Shown here: positions 11,455-21,220 of the stretch, one piece after another
Layout of the letters: each line of letters starts with the position of its first letter
Numbering within the stretch: position 1 is the stretch's first letter
Assembly (NCBI RefSeq): GCF_030272615.1
Contig: NC_081409.1
Location: 654,754,468 to 654,814,467, forward strand
Origin: Cryptomeria japonica
Lineage: Eukaryota; Streptophyta; Pinopsida; Cupressales; Cupressaceae
DNA: 60,000 nucleotides
Direction of reading: 5' to 3'
The notes under the pieces: model-generated
The model's database searches: none
What the model was told of the DNA's origin: nothing
What the model saw: the letters and a program-made list of their open reading frames with translations, nothing else
Translations under genes and position numbers: made by a program

Positions 11455-14400
11455 TCACTGAGACCCCCCAAGGACAACTTCCTTCACCCCAAGCATAGAG
11501 CGCAACAGAAGATAGCGCGGAGATGCCAATGGTTTAGTGAAGATGTCTGCAACTTGCTCCTCTGTAGGAATATACTCCAAGATGAGAGAACCATCCTGAA
11601 TCAACTGTTTGATGAAGTGCATGTGGATTTCAATGTGCTTTGTCCGCTGATGCTCCACTGGGTTGTGAGAAATATGAATGGCACTCTGATTATCACACCA
11701 AAGAGTAGTGGGACAATCTGGAGGAAACCCAAACTTTGTCATCGACTGCCGAAGCCATAAAACCTCCTGACAGGCTAACACTGCTGCACGGTACTCAGCC
11801 TCTATAGATGATAATGCAATAGCAGACTGCTTCTTGCAAGACCATGTAATAGGAATAGAACCAAGGCAAAAAATGAAGCCAGAAGTAGACTTCCGATCAT
11901 TGACATCACCAGCCCAATCGGAGTCAGTGAAGCCAATGATGTGAGGGGATCCTGAAGTGTAGTGAATGCCATAATGTGTGTTGCCCCGAATGTACCTCAA
12001 AATACGTTTGGCTGCTTGCCAATGGCTCTCATGAGGATCATGAGAGAACCGAGAGACAAGACCAACCAAAAAGGAAAGATCCAGACGAGAATGTGTCAGG
12101 TACAACAAACTGCCAACCAACTGCCTATATAAAGTGGGGTCTACTGAAGGAGTAGAGCAAGTGGAAGACAAAACAACACCTGACTGAAATGGAGTGGGGG
12201 CAGACTTGCAATCAAGCATGCCAAATCGATGAAGCATATCAAGAGAATACTTCTCCTGAAATATGGGAATCCCATCCGAAGACTGAATAACCTGTAGACC
12301 CAGAAAGAAGTGCAAGAGACCAAGATCTGTCATCTCAAACTGCTCCAACAAAGCTCTCTGAACACTCTGAATCATGGAGGATGAGCTACCTGTAATGATG
12401 AGATCATCGACATACAGCACAAGAATCAAAAGATCACCCTCCTGACGCTGAAGATACACTATGTGATCGGAATGACAGCGTGTAAAGTGAGAGGAAAGCA
12501 AAAAAGAGTCCATCTTCTCATACCAAGCCATGGGGGCTTGTTTGAGACCATACAATGAATGACGAAGTCTGCAAACCAAAGAAGTGTCCTGCACAAATCC
12601 CTAAGGCTGCTCCATATAGATCTCCTCATGTAGGTCTCCATGCAAGAAGGCACTCTTCACATCCATCTGAAACACTGTCCATCCCTATGAAGCTGCAAGT
12701 GAAAGTACCAGGCATATAGAATTCATCTTGGTGACAGGAGTAAAGGTCTCAGAGTAGTCAATACCCTCTACCTGAGAAAACCCTTTCGCAACAAGATGGG
12801 CCTTATACTTATCAATAGAACCATCTGCAGCATACTTGGTATGATACACCCACTTGCACTGAACCAACTTTCTTCCCTTAGGAAGAGGACAAAGATCCCA
12901 AGTATGATTCTTCATCAAAGAAGAATACTCCTCATCCATGGCCCTATCCCACTCAAGGTGTCCTATCGCTTCTGAAAACGTTTGAGGATCATCTAAAATG
13001 GCATGACTCAAAAGACTAGAACCAGATGTCTGAGCACGAGTGCGACGAGTATCTGAAGGATCACCTGCCAAAGAACCAGCTGCATCAATAGTATCACGGG
13101 CCCACTTCGGCAAAGATGGAGCAACTGGTGGTGGTGGAGATGGTGGATCATCATCTACATCATCCTTAAGAGATAAGTAATCCTTAAGAGATGAAGAGGA
13201 AGGAGTAGGCAATGAGGGAGAAGCTGGGGATGGAGAATCCATCTGAGGATAGCACTCATCAAACTGGACATCCCGTCGAAACATGACCTCTCTGGAATCA
13301 GGATCAAACAATCTGTATGCCTTAAAATCCTCATAGTAGCCAACAAATACGAGTGGTCGGCTTTTGCTCTCCATGGCTATCTGCTGAGCATCAAGAATAA
13401 ATGCCCAAGCCTCACTACCAAAAACTTAGAATGTAGAAACATCAGGCTTGACATGGGTCCAAGCCTCCTCAGGAGTCATATGTCACAATGCCTTATGAGG
13501 CATTTGATTTTGAATATAATTGGCACAATTGACTACCTCAGCCCAAAATGAAGAACTCATAGCTTGAGACTATATCATACAATTTGCCATCTCCCGTAAG
13601 GTTCTGTTCTTTCTCTCAGCAACACCATTTTGCTGAGGGGTGTAAGGAACTGTAAACTGATGCTGTAAACCATACTCAGTGCAAAAATCTCCGAAAGCCT
13701 GACTTACATACTCCCCCCCATTATCTGTGCATATCCTCTTGATAGAAAGGCCAGATTGCTTCTCCACAAATGTCTTAAAAATCTTGAATGAGTCAAAGAC
13801 ATCAGACTTGTACTTAAGAAAGTACACCCATGTACGTCTGGAGAAGTCATCAATAAAAGTGAGCACATAATGGGCACCTGAAAAAGGAGTCGGAAAGGAC
13901 ATAAGAGCACTGTGTACCAACTCTAGGGCTGCCCTAGCACAAGAGGCACGACCCTTAGGAAAAGTATCTCGATGATGTTTGCCAAGGACACAACCATGAC
14001 ATACACTATCTGTACAAGAAATCTGTGGAAGCCCAATCACAAGTGCCTGTGTACTCATCTGCTATAGATATCTATAATTGACATGGCCGAAACGCTCATG
14101 CCAAAGCCTGCTCACTGAATCTGCATGTGCTATAAGAGAGGAACCAACAGTGTCTGAACTCTCAAAGCCATCAAAACTATATAAGTGAGATGCAGAATCC
14201 ACACTCCCAGTAGCCACAACCAAGTCAGGATCATGAAGATCTCGAATAATCACATCATGAGGTGAGAACTCAACTATCTTACCAGAGCCAGAGTGGCAAA
14301 TCTGATAAACAAATAGAAGGTTTGTCGAAATGTCAGGAACCAAAAGCACATCCTAATGACAACCACCATCCAATGAAACAGTACCAGAACCCTGAACGGA

Positions 14401-15480
14401 AAGTTGTGTTGAGTCACCAACTGCAATATGTCTAGTGCCGGTAGGGGCAAGAGCGGTGACCAAATCCTCTGTGTGTGTCATATGGTGAGAAGCACCAGAA
14501 TCTAGAATCCAAGTGGATGGGGAGGACAATGCTCGTGCAGAAAGAGCATGACCTTTCCCTGTGGGCTGTGAAGGAGGCTGTGGTGCACTAATATTATGCT
14601 TTTGCATGGCTTCCTCCAAAGCCTCTAAACGTTTCCAACACCTAGAAATGGGATGTCCTTCCTTGTCACAAAAACTGCAAGGATCACCTGATTTCTTTTT
14701 AGTCTTGGAGGAAGACTCACCAGACTTTGAAGATTTGCCCTGTTTAGAATTGGACTGTGTTTTTGAATCAAACTTAGGTGGTGGCTTGGAGGGATTCTCA
14801 CTAGCCTCTGAATCTTTCTTAGGCTTCGGTTTCTGCTTCTGTTTTCCTTTGGAGGACTGGGCTACCAATGCTTGGTTCTGTGAACCTAAAAGTGAATCCA
14901 ACTGCTTAAGCTTAGCTTGCTCATGAGTCAGACGATCACAAAAGACCTCAAAAGAAGGCATGACATGGTGAGCACCCAAGGCATCCATGGTGGAATAGAA
15001 GGTCGAAGAGAAGATCTGAAATGGACCCTGAAGCTTGGAGAGAATCAGGAAAATGCACTTTGTATCAGTCTTAGTCTTACCACAACCCTGCAAGATAGAT
15101 CGTTGCTGTTTGAACTTCATCAGAAAGTCCTCAATAGAAGGAAACGAATTAGGTACCAAGGAAGTTGACTCTGCCTCAAGCTGTAAAGCTCTGAACTCGT
15201 TGACAGTACAAAAAAGTCCTTCAAACTTGGTCCAAATGGCTCGAGGAGTGAGACAACCCTCAAGATGAAACTGGAGACTATCAGAAATGTGTAAAGCCAT
15301 CAATCCCATAGCCTGATCCATATTGTTCCTATGCTGCATAACCTTAAATGGACATGTCAACTGAGGTTGAATCTCATCCAAATAGGACCATAACCCCCGA
15401 GACTGAAGAAGAGTCATCATGCGACCCTTCCAAGTGTGGTAATTATGTGGTGTGAGAAAGTCAATAGGTTTGTCTGCCAT
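11455..15480 (-). pseudogene. Copia A gag-pol, one frame with seven nonsense codons
   Basis: A 1342-codon frame starts at ATG 15478-15480 (MADKPIDFLTPHNYHTWKG, a copia gag start) and stays in register to 11455. Visible in order: gag; zinc knuckle CSFCDKEGHPISRC (about 14640-14690); protease ILDSGASHHM (about 14490); GAG-pre-integrase WHERFGHVNY (about 14090); integrase 14000-13580; RT with YVDDLIITG (about 12400); RNase H with TDSDWAGD, IEAEY, CDNQSA; and the end ADIFTKPL. Seven in-frame stops occur: TAG at 14353-14355, 14062-14064, 13570-13572, 12685-12687 and 12601-12603, TGA at 13483-13485, and TAA at 13426-13428. No frameshift was needed. The first integrase Asp is replaced by Ala (VHSALMSFP), while the other Asp (TDNGGEY) and Glu (AERKN) remain. 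RT and RNase H active sites look intact. Confidence 0.93.
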
Positions 15481-16660
15481 CCTGTAAACTGTGCCTCAAC
15501 TGCTCTGAATTTTTTAATTTTATTAAGTGGTCTTTCAGAACTAGACAGAAGATGCAGAAGGGGTTTGATTTTTGTTGTAGTGGTGTTTATATATTTTGGT
15601 TTTCTGATGTAAATAACAGAAAGCAAGAGAAAACACCCCCCCACAATGCAAAAAACTAATCCCCAGTACAAACTGAAAGCTAGAAAATGATAGAAAGCAA
15701 TAACGGGTTGAGACAAAATTTGGAGCACTTGATAAATTTTCTGATGAAATAGACTGTAGATCTGGAAAGAGCACAGAACCACCTTTCCGACGCCTATTTT
15801 CTTTTGAAAAAGGGAGCAAAAACGAGCAAGTTATGCCCCTCGGAGTGCAAAAAAGGCTCTTCGGACTTTGACTACAAAAAAATGCAATCAAACTGGAGAA
15901 ATTTGAAAAAATTCCTACACCATTAGAACGGGCTCAGAGTCAGCTTTCCAACGCCTATTTGTTTTCAAAAAACGGAGATTGAATGCCCAAGTTATGCCCG
16001 ATTTGGTAAAACAACTCCAAAAAGACCCAAATGGCCCTGCTAGCCCGTAGGGGCTTAAAAAAAATGGCCCCTGGTCTGCTGGGCAACCAGGGGCTGGCGT
16101 AGGGGTGTGGTGGCGCTGTGGCGGTGCGGTGGCGGCACAGGGGCGGCGGCGGTGGATCGGCGGCGCGCGGGCAGAGCGCAGGCTGGGTGCGGGCGAAGCG
16201 CGAGCTGCGGGTAGGCGGGTGGTGGCACGCAAGGGGCGGGTGGCGCGCGGGCGGTGCGACGGTGGTTACCGCCGGAGGCGGTGGCCGCCGGGCTGCGCAC
16301 CGGCGGTGCGTGCCTCCAAACTGGCTGCGCCTGCCATTTAACAAAAAACTGCCTTTTTAAATATTTTTTTGTCTTTTTTTTGAATTTTTGCCTCGGTTTT
16401 CGTGCCCTAGGGCCGTACGGCCTTGGGGCAAATTTTTTTTGCCTTCAGGAGCAACTGTGTCCAAATTGGATGAATTTTATATGGAAATAGGGGTTTTTGG
16501 GTGCTACGAGCTCAACGGTGAGGTCTGTTTGGGCTCAAAGTGCACCAGAAAAAAAATACTCCCATTCCAAAATAAAAAATAGAAGACAAACACAGATCTG
16601 ATGCAACCAAAACTTGGATCTCAAAATCTTTCAAAAGTCTGAACAAGCTACAGCAGATCT
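15481..16660 (-). other. Copia A leader with GC-rich island
   Basis: The leader between primer-binding site and gag is about 1.2 kb. From about 16080 to 16330 it is extremely GC- and CpG-rich, unlike everything else in the window. A block of about 55 bases ('tttccgacgcctatttt...' near 15783) recurs in diverged form near 15947 together with 'caagttatgcccc'. No start-to-stop frame here resembles a known protein; the Arg/Pro-rich frames come only from the base composition. Confidence 0.6.
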
Positions 16661-16673
16661 GGCTCTGATACCA
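16661..16673 (-). other. Primer-binding site of copia A
   Basis: The minus strand reads TGGTATCAGAGCC, complementary to the 3' end of initiator tRNA-Met and typical of plant copia elements. It directly abuts the LTR end ...CCTACA. Confidence 0.9.
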
Positions 16674-16992
16674 TGTAGGATTTGATAAATACAAATCTAC
16701 AAAACCCAAAAGCAAACCTGCATGCAAAAAACTTGTCACAGAGAAAGAGAGAGAATGAATACAAGGGTTTTGGCTCTGACAAAGAGAAAATATGTATTAT
16801 TAGAGAAAAATGAATCAAGAATATGAATAATACAAGAGATCAATCCTTATAAAGGAGATCAACACCAAAAGGAAAACCTAACCCTAAGGTGTGTGCATTT
16901 AATAATTAAATATTAATTATTAAATGACTAATATGTGCATAAAGGGAAATCTTAAGAGGAGAGTAAAGTTAATTAATTACTTTACTCTAACA
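16674..16992 (-). repeat. 5' LTR of copia A
   Basis: 319 bp, starting TGTAGGATTTGA and ending CTCTAACA on the plus strand. About 11 differences from the other LTR when compared by eye. Confidence 0.92.
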
Positions 16993-16997
16993 CCACC
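16993..16997. repeat. Target-site duplication CCACC (right)
   Basis: Second copy of the 5-bp duplication that flanks copia A. Confidence 0.9.
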
Positions 16998-17420
16998 TTC
17001 TCCTTTGATTTGATTGACAATCTCCTTTAGTCTTGTACTGTACTGAGTTATGTTCTCACCTTCATTTATCCTCATAGATTCAAGTTGTCCTCTTAGACTA
17101 TCTACTTTTGCTCTTTGAACATGTTCATCTCCTCCATACATTGATATGAGCTTATCTCACATTGCCTTTGCATCAGTGCAGCCTTCTAGATCATTAAACT
17201 GTGAGTCAGTCAATGCAGATGTTATTTCAATCATTGCTTGAATATGTTCTTGCTTTGCCTTTATCTCTTCCATAGTCAATGGATAGGTGCTCGGTGTAAC
17301 AAAATCATTCTCCAGATAGTATACATCATATTCTCCAACTCCTGATAGATGTAGCTTCATCCTTTTCTGCCATGTAGAGAAACTTGACTTGTTCAGCTTC
17401 GGTGCATCCCTCTTATACAT
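16998..17420 (-). pseudogene. Outer copia gag, N-terminal part
   Basis: The frame starts at ATG 17418-17420 (MYKRDAPKLNKSSFSTWQ), only about 50 bases behind the primer-binding site, as usual for copia. The pattern 'F-x-x-W-x-x-x-M-x-x-x-L' and the later 'QFNDLEGCTDAKAMWDKL'-like region are those of UBN2-type copia gags. A stop near 17157 interrupts it. Recognisable gag then continues as far as 'SLRGQLESMR' and 'RLKEIVNQIKGEGG', where copia A has inserted. The C-terminal half continues at 10909. Confidence 0.8.
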
Positions 17421-17470
17421 CTTTGGATCTTTAACTCAAGTGCCTTTAAACTTTTCTTCTGGAGTCCAAA

Positions 17471-17482
17471 GCTCTGATACCA
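17471..17482 (-). other. Primer-binding site of the outer copia
   Basis: The minus strand reads TGGTATCAGAGC (tRNA-Met type), two bases inside the LTR end at 17485. Confidence 0.88.
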
Positions 17483-17484
17483 AT

Positions 17485-19030
17485 TGATAGTTTTGATACT
17501 TAATATAAGTACAGATCCAATAGCCAACAAGATGAGAGGGGGGGGGTGAATCATACAAACTTAATCTTCCATAAAAACATCAGATTCAACCTCGGTAACA
17601 TATACTTTAGTAATATAACCAAAACTGTTAAACATGCAAACTCAAAAGCATATAAACATCATAAACCTCATAACACCAGATTTAACGTGGAAACCCAAAT
17701 AGGGAAAAACCATTGTGGGATTTCGGACCCACTAAGAAATATACTCTTCTAGAGTATGCTTGGTTAAAAGCAAATCCTGTTAAAGATTACAAACACATTG
17801 CTAGATGTGACCCAGTTAAGGGATTTCCCTCAGATCTGTTAGGATCTTCACTTTGTTAGAAGTGACCTTGTTAAAGGATTTCAAACACTCAATCAGAATG
17901 TCACCTTGCTAGAGGGTTTACATATAAGACTGTTAAGTCCACTCAGTTAAGAGATTTTCTATCACTTTGACAAAATAATAGTAATAAAAATCTATCTGCA
18001 ACTTCACATCTAAAATGCTAAAGCAGATTCCTATTTGTTCAATACAATCTAGACATAGAACTAATCTTGTCTATCTATTGGGCTTCTATACTATATTATT
18101 CTAACAGGTCTTCAAGCTTCCATGCTCAGTAATCACTATGTAGCATCCCTGTGCATACACTTGCCCGCATGCATTGTTTATCAACAGTCTCCTATTTATA
18201 AACAATTAGCTAACCACTTAATCTCCTTGATCACATTTCCCATGATCAATCATAGCCATTAGATCTTCAATCTTGTCTAGGTTCAGTGCATCTTTTGATC
18301 TGAAAACATTTTACCCCACCTAGGAACTTGCATATATTTCTTGGAACTTGTGCCAGGGTATTGCGGTTCAATCTGAACTATAGATCTTCATGCCGACTTT
18401 CCTTTGCCATAGATTCATTAACAAACTTCATGCACAACATACCAATCATTTAATTAGTTCCATCTCATCAGCTTCCTTCATTAAATAACGCATGTAAACA
18501 TTTAATGCATTATGTTATAGCTTGGTTATAACTCGGTTACAACTCAGTAAATACTAAACTTCACTTGGTAGACATTCCGCCTTCATTAACCGATAGTGAT
18601 AACCTTAGGGTTTACTGACTAGGTTCCTTAGGGTTTACCGACTAGGTTCTTTGCTTGATAACATAGTATAGTATTAACCTTTACAATTTACAACATTTGT
18701 ATGATGTTAAAACAATCTAAACATCATGATCTCATCATTGTCTAACTCAGTAATAGTTGCCCATTGAATACCTTATTCATCCCCTTATTCATCATATTCT
18801 TTCTATGTCTTTTAGCGACATCTTTATATTCTTCAAATCATACTTCTCAAGATATGGCAACATCATACTGAATTAGAAAATCAATTTCTTGACATCAATG
18901 ACAAAATAATAATATCAAGAATGTAAACATCCTTAATCGGTTATATCCATAATCATCAACAACCTTCTCAATATCCTTATTGAAATGCCAACAATATTTC
19001 ATTATCTGTTATAATGCTATATTGCCAACA
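17485..19030 (-). repeat. Full 5' LTR of the outer copia (1546 bp)
   Basis: On the plus strand it starts TGATAGTTTTGATACTT and ends ATTGCCAACA. The last 388 bp match the truncated LTR at 6382-6768. It contains a run of related 'gttaaaggatttc' blocks (about 17760-17960) and the phrase 'tggaaacccaaatagggaaaaaccattgtggg', a pattern I associate with plant copia LTRs. Confidence 0.85.
18191..18200 (-). promoter_or_regulatory. TATA box in the outer copia 5' LTR
   Basis: The minus strand reads TATAAATAGG, a good plant TATA box, with LTR sequence downstream of it. Transcription would start about 25-35 bases further on, near 18160. Confidence 0.6.
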
Positions 19031-19116
19031 ATACTTGCTTTGGATAGTCTTTCATTTATGATTTCTGACACTAACACTAATGTTTGAATTGCTCCTTGTT
19101 TTTGTCACTAGTAAAT

Positions 19117-19430
19117 TTGGGTCAAGATTTCGATGGCCAATCGTCGGATTTCTGACCACAATTTGTCGCACTACCGACAAAAACGGCCATCGAAAACTTT
19201 GTGTTGGAAGTTCTGACTATCCTCATGGTCATCGCAATTTTGACATTACCACAACCTTTCTGACGGCCACCATGCATGCTCATTCCACCAACAAATACCG
19301 TCACCATCTCGGGCTGTCGTCAGAATTTCGACACCAAAGTATAAAATTCCAACAGAGGAGTGTCGTGGGATGCAAAGCATCCTTGTTGGGCATTTCATTG
19401 GTGGTCATTGGAATTCTGACGATAAGAGAT
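19117..19430. repeat. Left subterminal repeat region of the CACTA-like element
   Basis: Repeated short motifs in both orientations: 'tcgtcggatttctgac', 'gacaaaaacggccatcga', 'gtcgtcagaatttcgac', 'ggaattctgacga'. Comparable motifs reappear at 28137-28320. In CACTA elements such arrays bind the transposase. An open frame across it is not a gene. Confidence 0.5.
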
Positions 19431-20560
19431 GATGTGGGTCGAACGGCTTTGCCGTTGGTGCATGAAAGCATTGAACGAGTTCTACTTTTAAAAATTACAT
19501 GAAACATTTTTAATTTATTTGATTCAGTGTTATTTGCAAAAAATGATTATCAATGATGTTTCCTTTCTCCAAGAATTGTCTAGGACCTTTCCGTCAGATA
19601 ATATGTAACATTGAATGACTAAAATTTTTTCTTTACAATTGCTTATTTAATTTAAGTATTATCTCAGCGTGAATTAAAATTTATATCTGTACGGAAGCAG
19701 AACATACAAGTTGAAGAGTCTCTTGCATGCAAATTTCCTAAAAGAAAGCAAGCAGACATTATCTTGAATGACATGGAAACAAGCTCATCTGCTGCCTAGA
19801 AGAGAGCAATTGGAGAATGGCAGAGGAAAGTGTTTAAGGGTGATAAATAGATAGATAGTATGCAATACAAACAAACAATGTCTGGAGTGTCTGATGTGAC
19901 ATCTCTAATTTATGTCCAGAGGGTCTAACTGGTTTTGGAGTTCCTGCGAAACCTATTGGGCCATGCTTGGAGGAAATCAATGTGTTTGTGCAAGGAGCAC
20001 CTTTTTTCTATTATGAGAATGATACTTTTGCACCTAGGGATATTTGGAAGTCAATATCCAAAAATTTCTATAGTGTGGAACAAGAGTTGGCAGAATCGAA
20101 GTATAATTGTCATCTTTCAGAAGACCGAGAGGTTATGTACACAATCTCCCAATAGAAGAGCGACCACAAGAATTACCTCTCCCCCCAATGACTATTTAGG
20201 AAGCACTTCCTCAAACAAAGGACTATTGGCCTCCATGGGATCAAAGAAAAAAATTAAAGCATAGACTCTAGGCAATGTGGTGGTGTCCTCCGTGAAGAAC
20301 TCTACACTATAATTGAAAATTCACAAGGGAAACTGCAAAATAGTGAAGAGAAATACAATCTTGAAAAGTGGGAAGAATGGATCTTGGTTTGGATGGGGCC
20401 AACTCAGGTGAGGTGGCTCCTCTAGAGGTTGACGAGATAGAAATCATATTAGGATTTGAAAAAGATCACACTTGTGGAACTTCGTGTGTGAGTGATCGAT
20501 TGCGGTGTTTGGGTAATGCATTCCAAATAGATATAGAACTGCATTCCAAATAGATACAGT
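19431..20560 (+). repeat. Left arm of a 2.27-kb inverted duplication
   Basis: The left arm pairs with 20575-21700 on the other strand. The match begins at 'gatgtgggtcgaacg' and reaches the centre with only scattered differences (roughly 93-95% identity by eye). The arms meet at a 14-base loop (20561-20574). The outer limits coincide on both sides: beyond 19430 and about 21700 the sequences differ. Confidence 0.95.
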
Positions 20561-20574
20561 CTTGATGGCATGCA
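19917..20574 (+). pseudogene. DRM-type DNA methyltransferase fragment, left arm copy
   Basis: A protein-like reading, with frame changes, matches the first half of the rearranged catalytic domain of plant DRM de novo cytosine methyltransferases (the part before motif I). Visible blocks: GFGVPAKP; GAPFFYYEN...APRDIW; SVEQELAESKYN; LPLPPMTI and EALPQTKDYWPPWD; KWEEWILVW; APLEVDEIEIILGFEKDHT; and RLRCLGNAFQID at the loop. These correspond to DRM motifs of the kind PPFFYYEN, KYFCAAARKRGY, WWPxWD, KWNLVWVG, PLEPDExExxLGFPxNHTRG and RxKSLGNSFQVDT. No intron is evident, suggesting a captured transcript or exon. A TAG at 20197-20199 interrupts it where the other arm has CAG. Catalytic motifs I-IV are absent, so it cannot encode an enzyme. 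Confidence 0.85.
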
Positions 20575-20594
20575 ACTGTATCTATTTGGAATGC
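20541..20594. repeat. Hairpin centre of the inverted duplication
   Basis: 20541-20560 (GCATTCCAAATAGATACAGT) is a perfect inverted repeat of 20575-20594 around a 14-base spacer. A second copy of 'gcattccaaatagata' lies directly outside each arm end, so a short direct repeat flanks the turning point on both sides. Confidence 0.95.
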
Positions 20595-21220
20595 AACTAT
20601 ATCTATTTGGAATGCATTACCCAAACACTACAATCGATCACTCGCACACGAAGTTCCATGAGTGTGATCTTTTTCAAATCCTAATATGATTTCTATCTCG
20701 TCAACCTCTAGAGGAGCGACCTAACTTGGCCCCACCCAAACTAAGATCCATTCTTCCCACTTTTCAAGATTGTATTTCTCTTCACTATCTTGCAGTTTCC
20801 CTCATGAATTTTCAATTATAGTGTAGAGTTCTTCACGGAGGACACCACCACATCGTCTAGAGTCTATGCTTTAATTTTTTTCTTTGATCCCATGGAGGCC
20901 AATAGTCCTTTGTTTGAGGAAGTGCTTCCTGAATAGTCATTAGGGGGAGAGGTAATTCTTGTGGTCGCTCTTCTATTGGGAGATTGTCTACATAACCTCT
21001 TGGTCTTCTGAAAGCTGACAATTATACTTCAAGTCTGCCAACTCTTGTTCCACACTATAGAAATTTTTGGATATTGACTTCCAAATATCCCTAGGTGCAA
21101 AAGTATCATTCTCATAATAGAAAAAAGGTGCTCCTTGCATGAACACATTGATTTCCTCCAAGCATGGCCCAATAGGTTTCGCAGGAACTCCAAAACCAGT
21201 TAGACCCTTCGGACATAAAT
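20561..21220 (-). pseudogene. DRM-type DNA methyltransferase fragment, right arm copy
   Basis: This is the mirror copy of the left arm fragment and reads on the minus strand. It keeps CAG at 20929-20931 where the left arm has TAG, and it reads VLCDISNLCP just upstream where the left arm has a stop. Other substitutions also differ between arms, so both have mutated independently since the duplication. As in the left copy only the region before motif I of a DRM catalytic domain is present. Transcription through both arms would give a double-stranded RNA stem. Confidence 0.85.

Larger units (their letters stand above)
10915..16992 (-). mobile_element. Copia A: complete copia retrotransposon nested in outer copia gag
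   Basis: This 6078-bp element has two 319-bp LTRs (10915-11233 and 16674-16992), a polypurine tract, a primer-binding site of tRNA-Met type, an unusually long GC-rich leader and a single long gag-pol frame on the minus strand. The 5-bp duplication CCACC flanks it. By eye the LTRs differ at about 11 of 319 positions, so the insertion is not recent. It inserted into the gag of the outer copia in the same orientation. Confidence 0.95.
6382..19030 (-). mobile_element. Outer copia LTR retrotransposon, interrupted by copia A
   Basis: This is a minus-strand Ty1/copia element. It has a full 5' LTR (17485-19030), a tRNA-Met-type primer-binding site (17471-17482), gag, protease, integrase, RT and RNase H in copia order, a polypurine tract (6769-6780) and a 3' LTR of which only 387 bp remain (6382-6768). 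The shared LTR part runs from 'aggttctttgcttgataac' to the terminal 'gccaaca' and is closely similar in both copies. A 6078-bp copia element plus a 5-bp target duplication sits inside its gag. No target-site duplication can be checked because the 3' LTR is truncated. Confidence 0.85.

Noticed and set aside
11422-11760. 112-codon plus-strand frame
   Set aside because: Antisense shadow of the copia A RNase H.
16055-16360. Several overlapping Arg/Pro/Ala-rich reading frames
   Set aside because: They are open on both strands only because the island is GC-rich and low in stop codons; no domain pattern, and the position is an untranslated leader.
19080-19502. 140-codon frame on the plus strand
   Set aside because: It overlaps the subterminal repeat motifs and the outer end of the inverted arm; no protein-like pattern.
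19935-20264. 109-codon plus-strand frame in the left palindrome arm
   Set aside because: It is in a different frame from the DRM-like reading and has no motif; the DRM-like frame explains the region.
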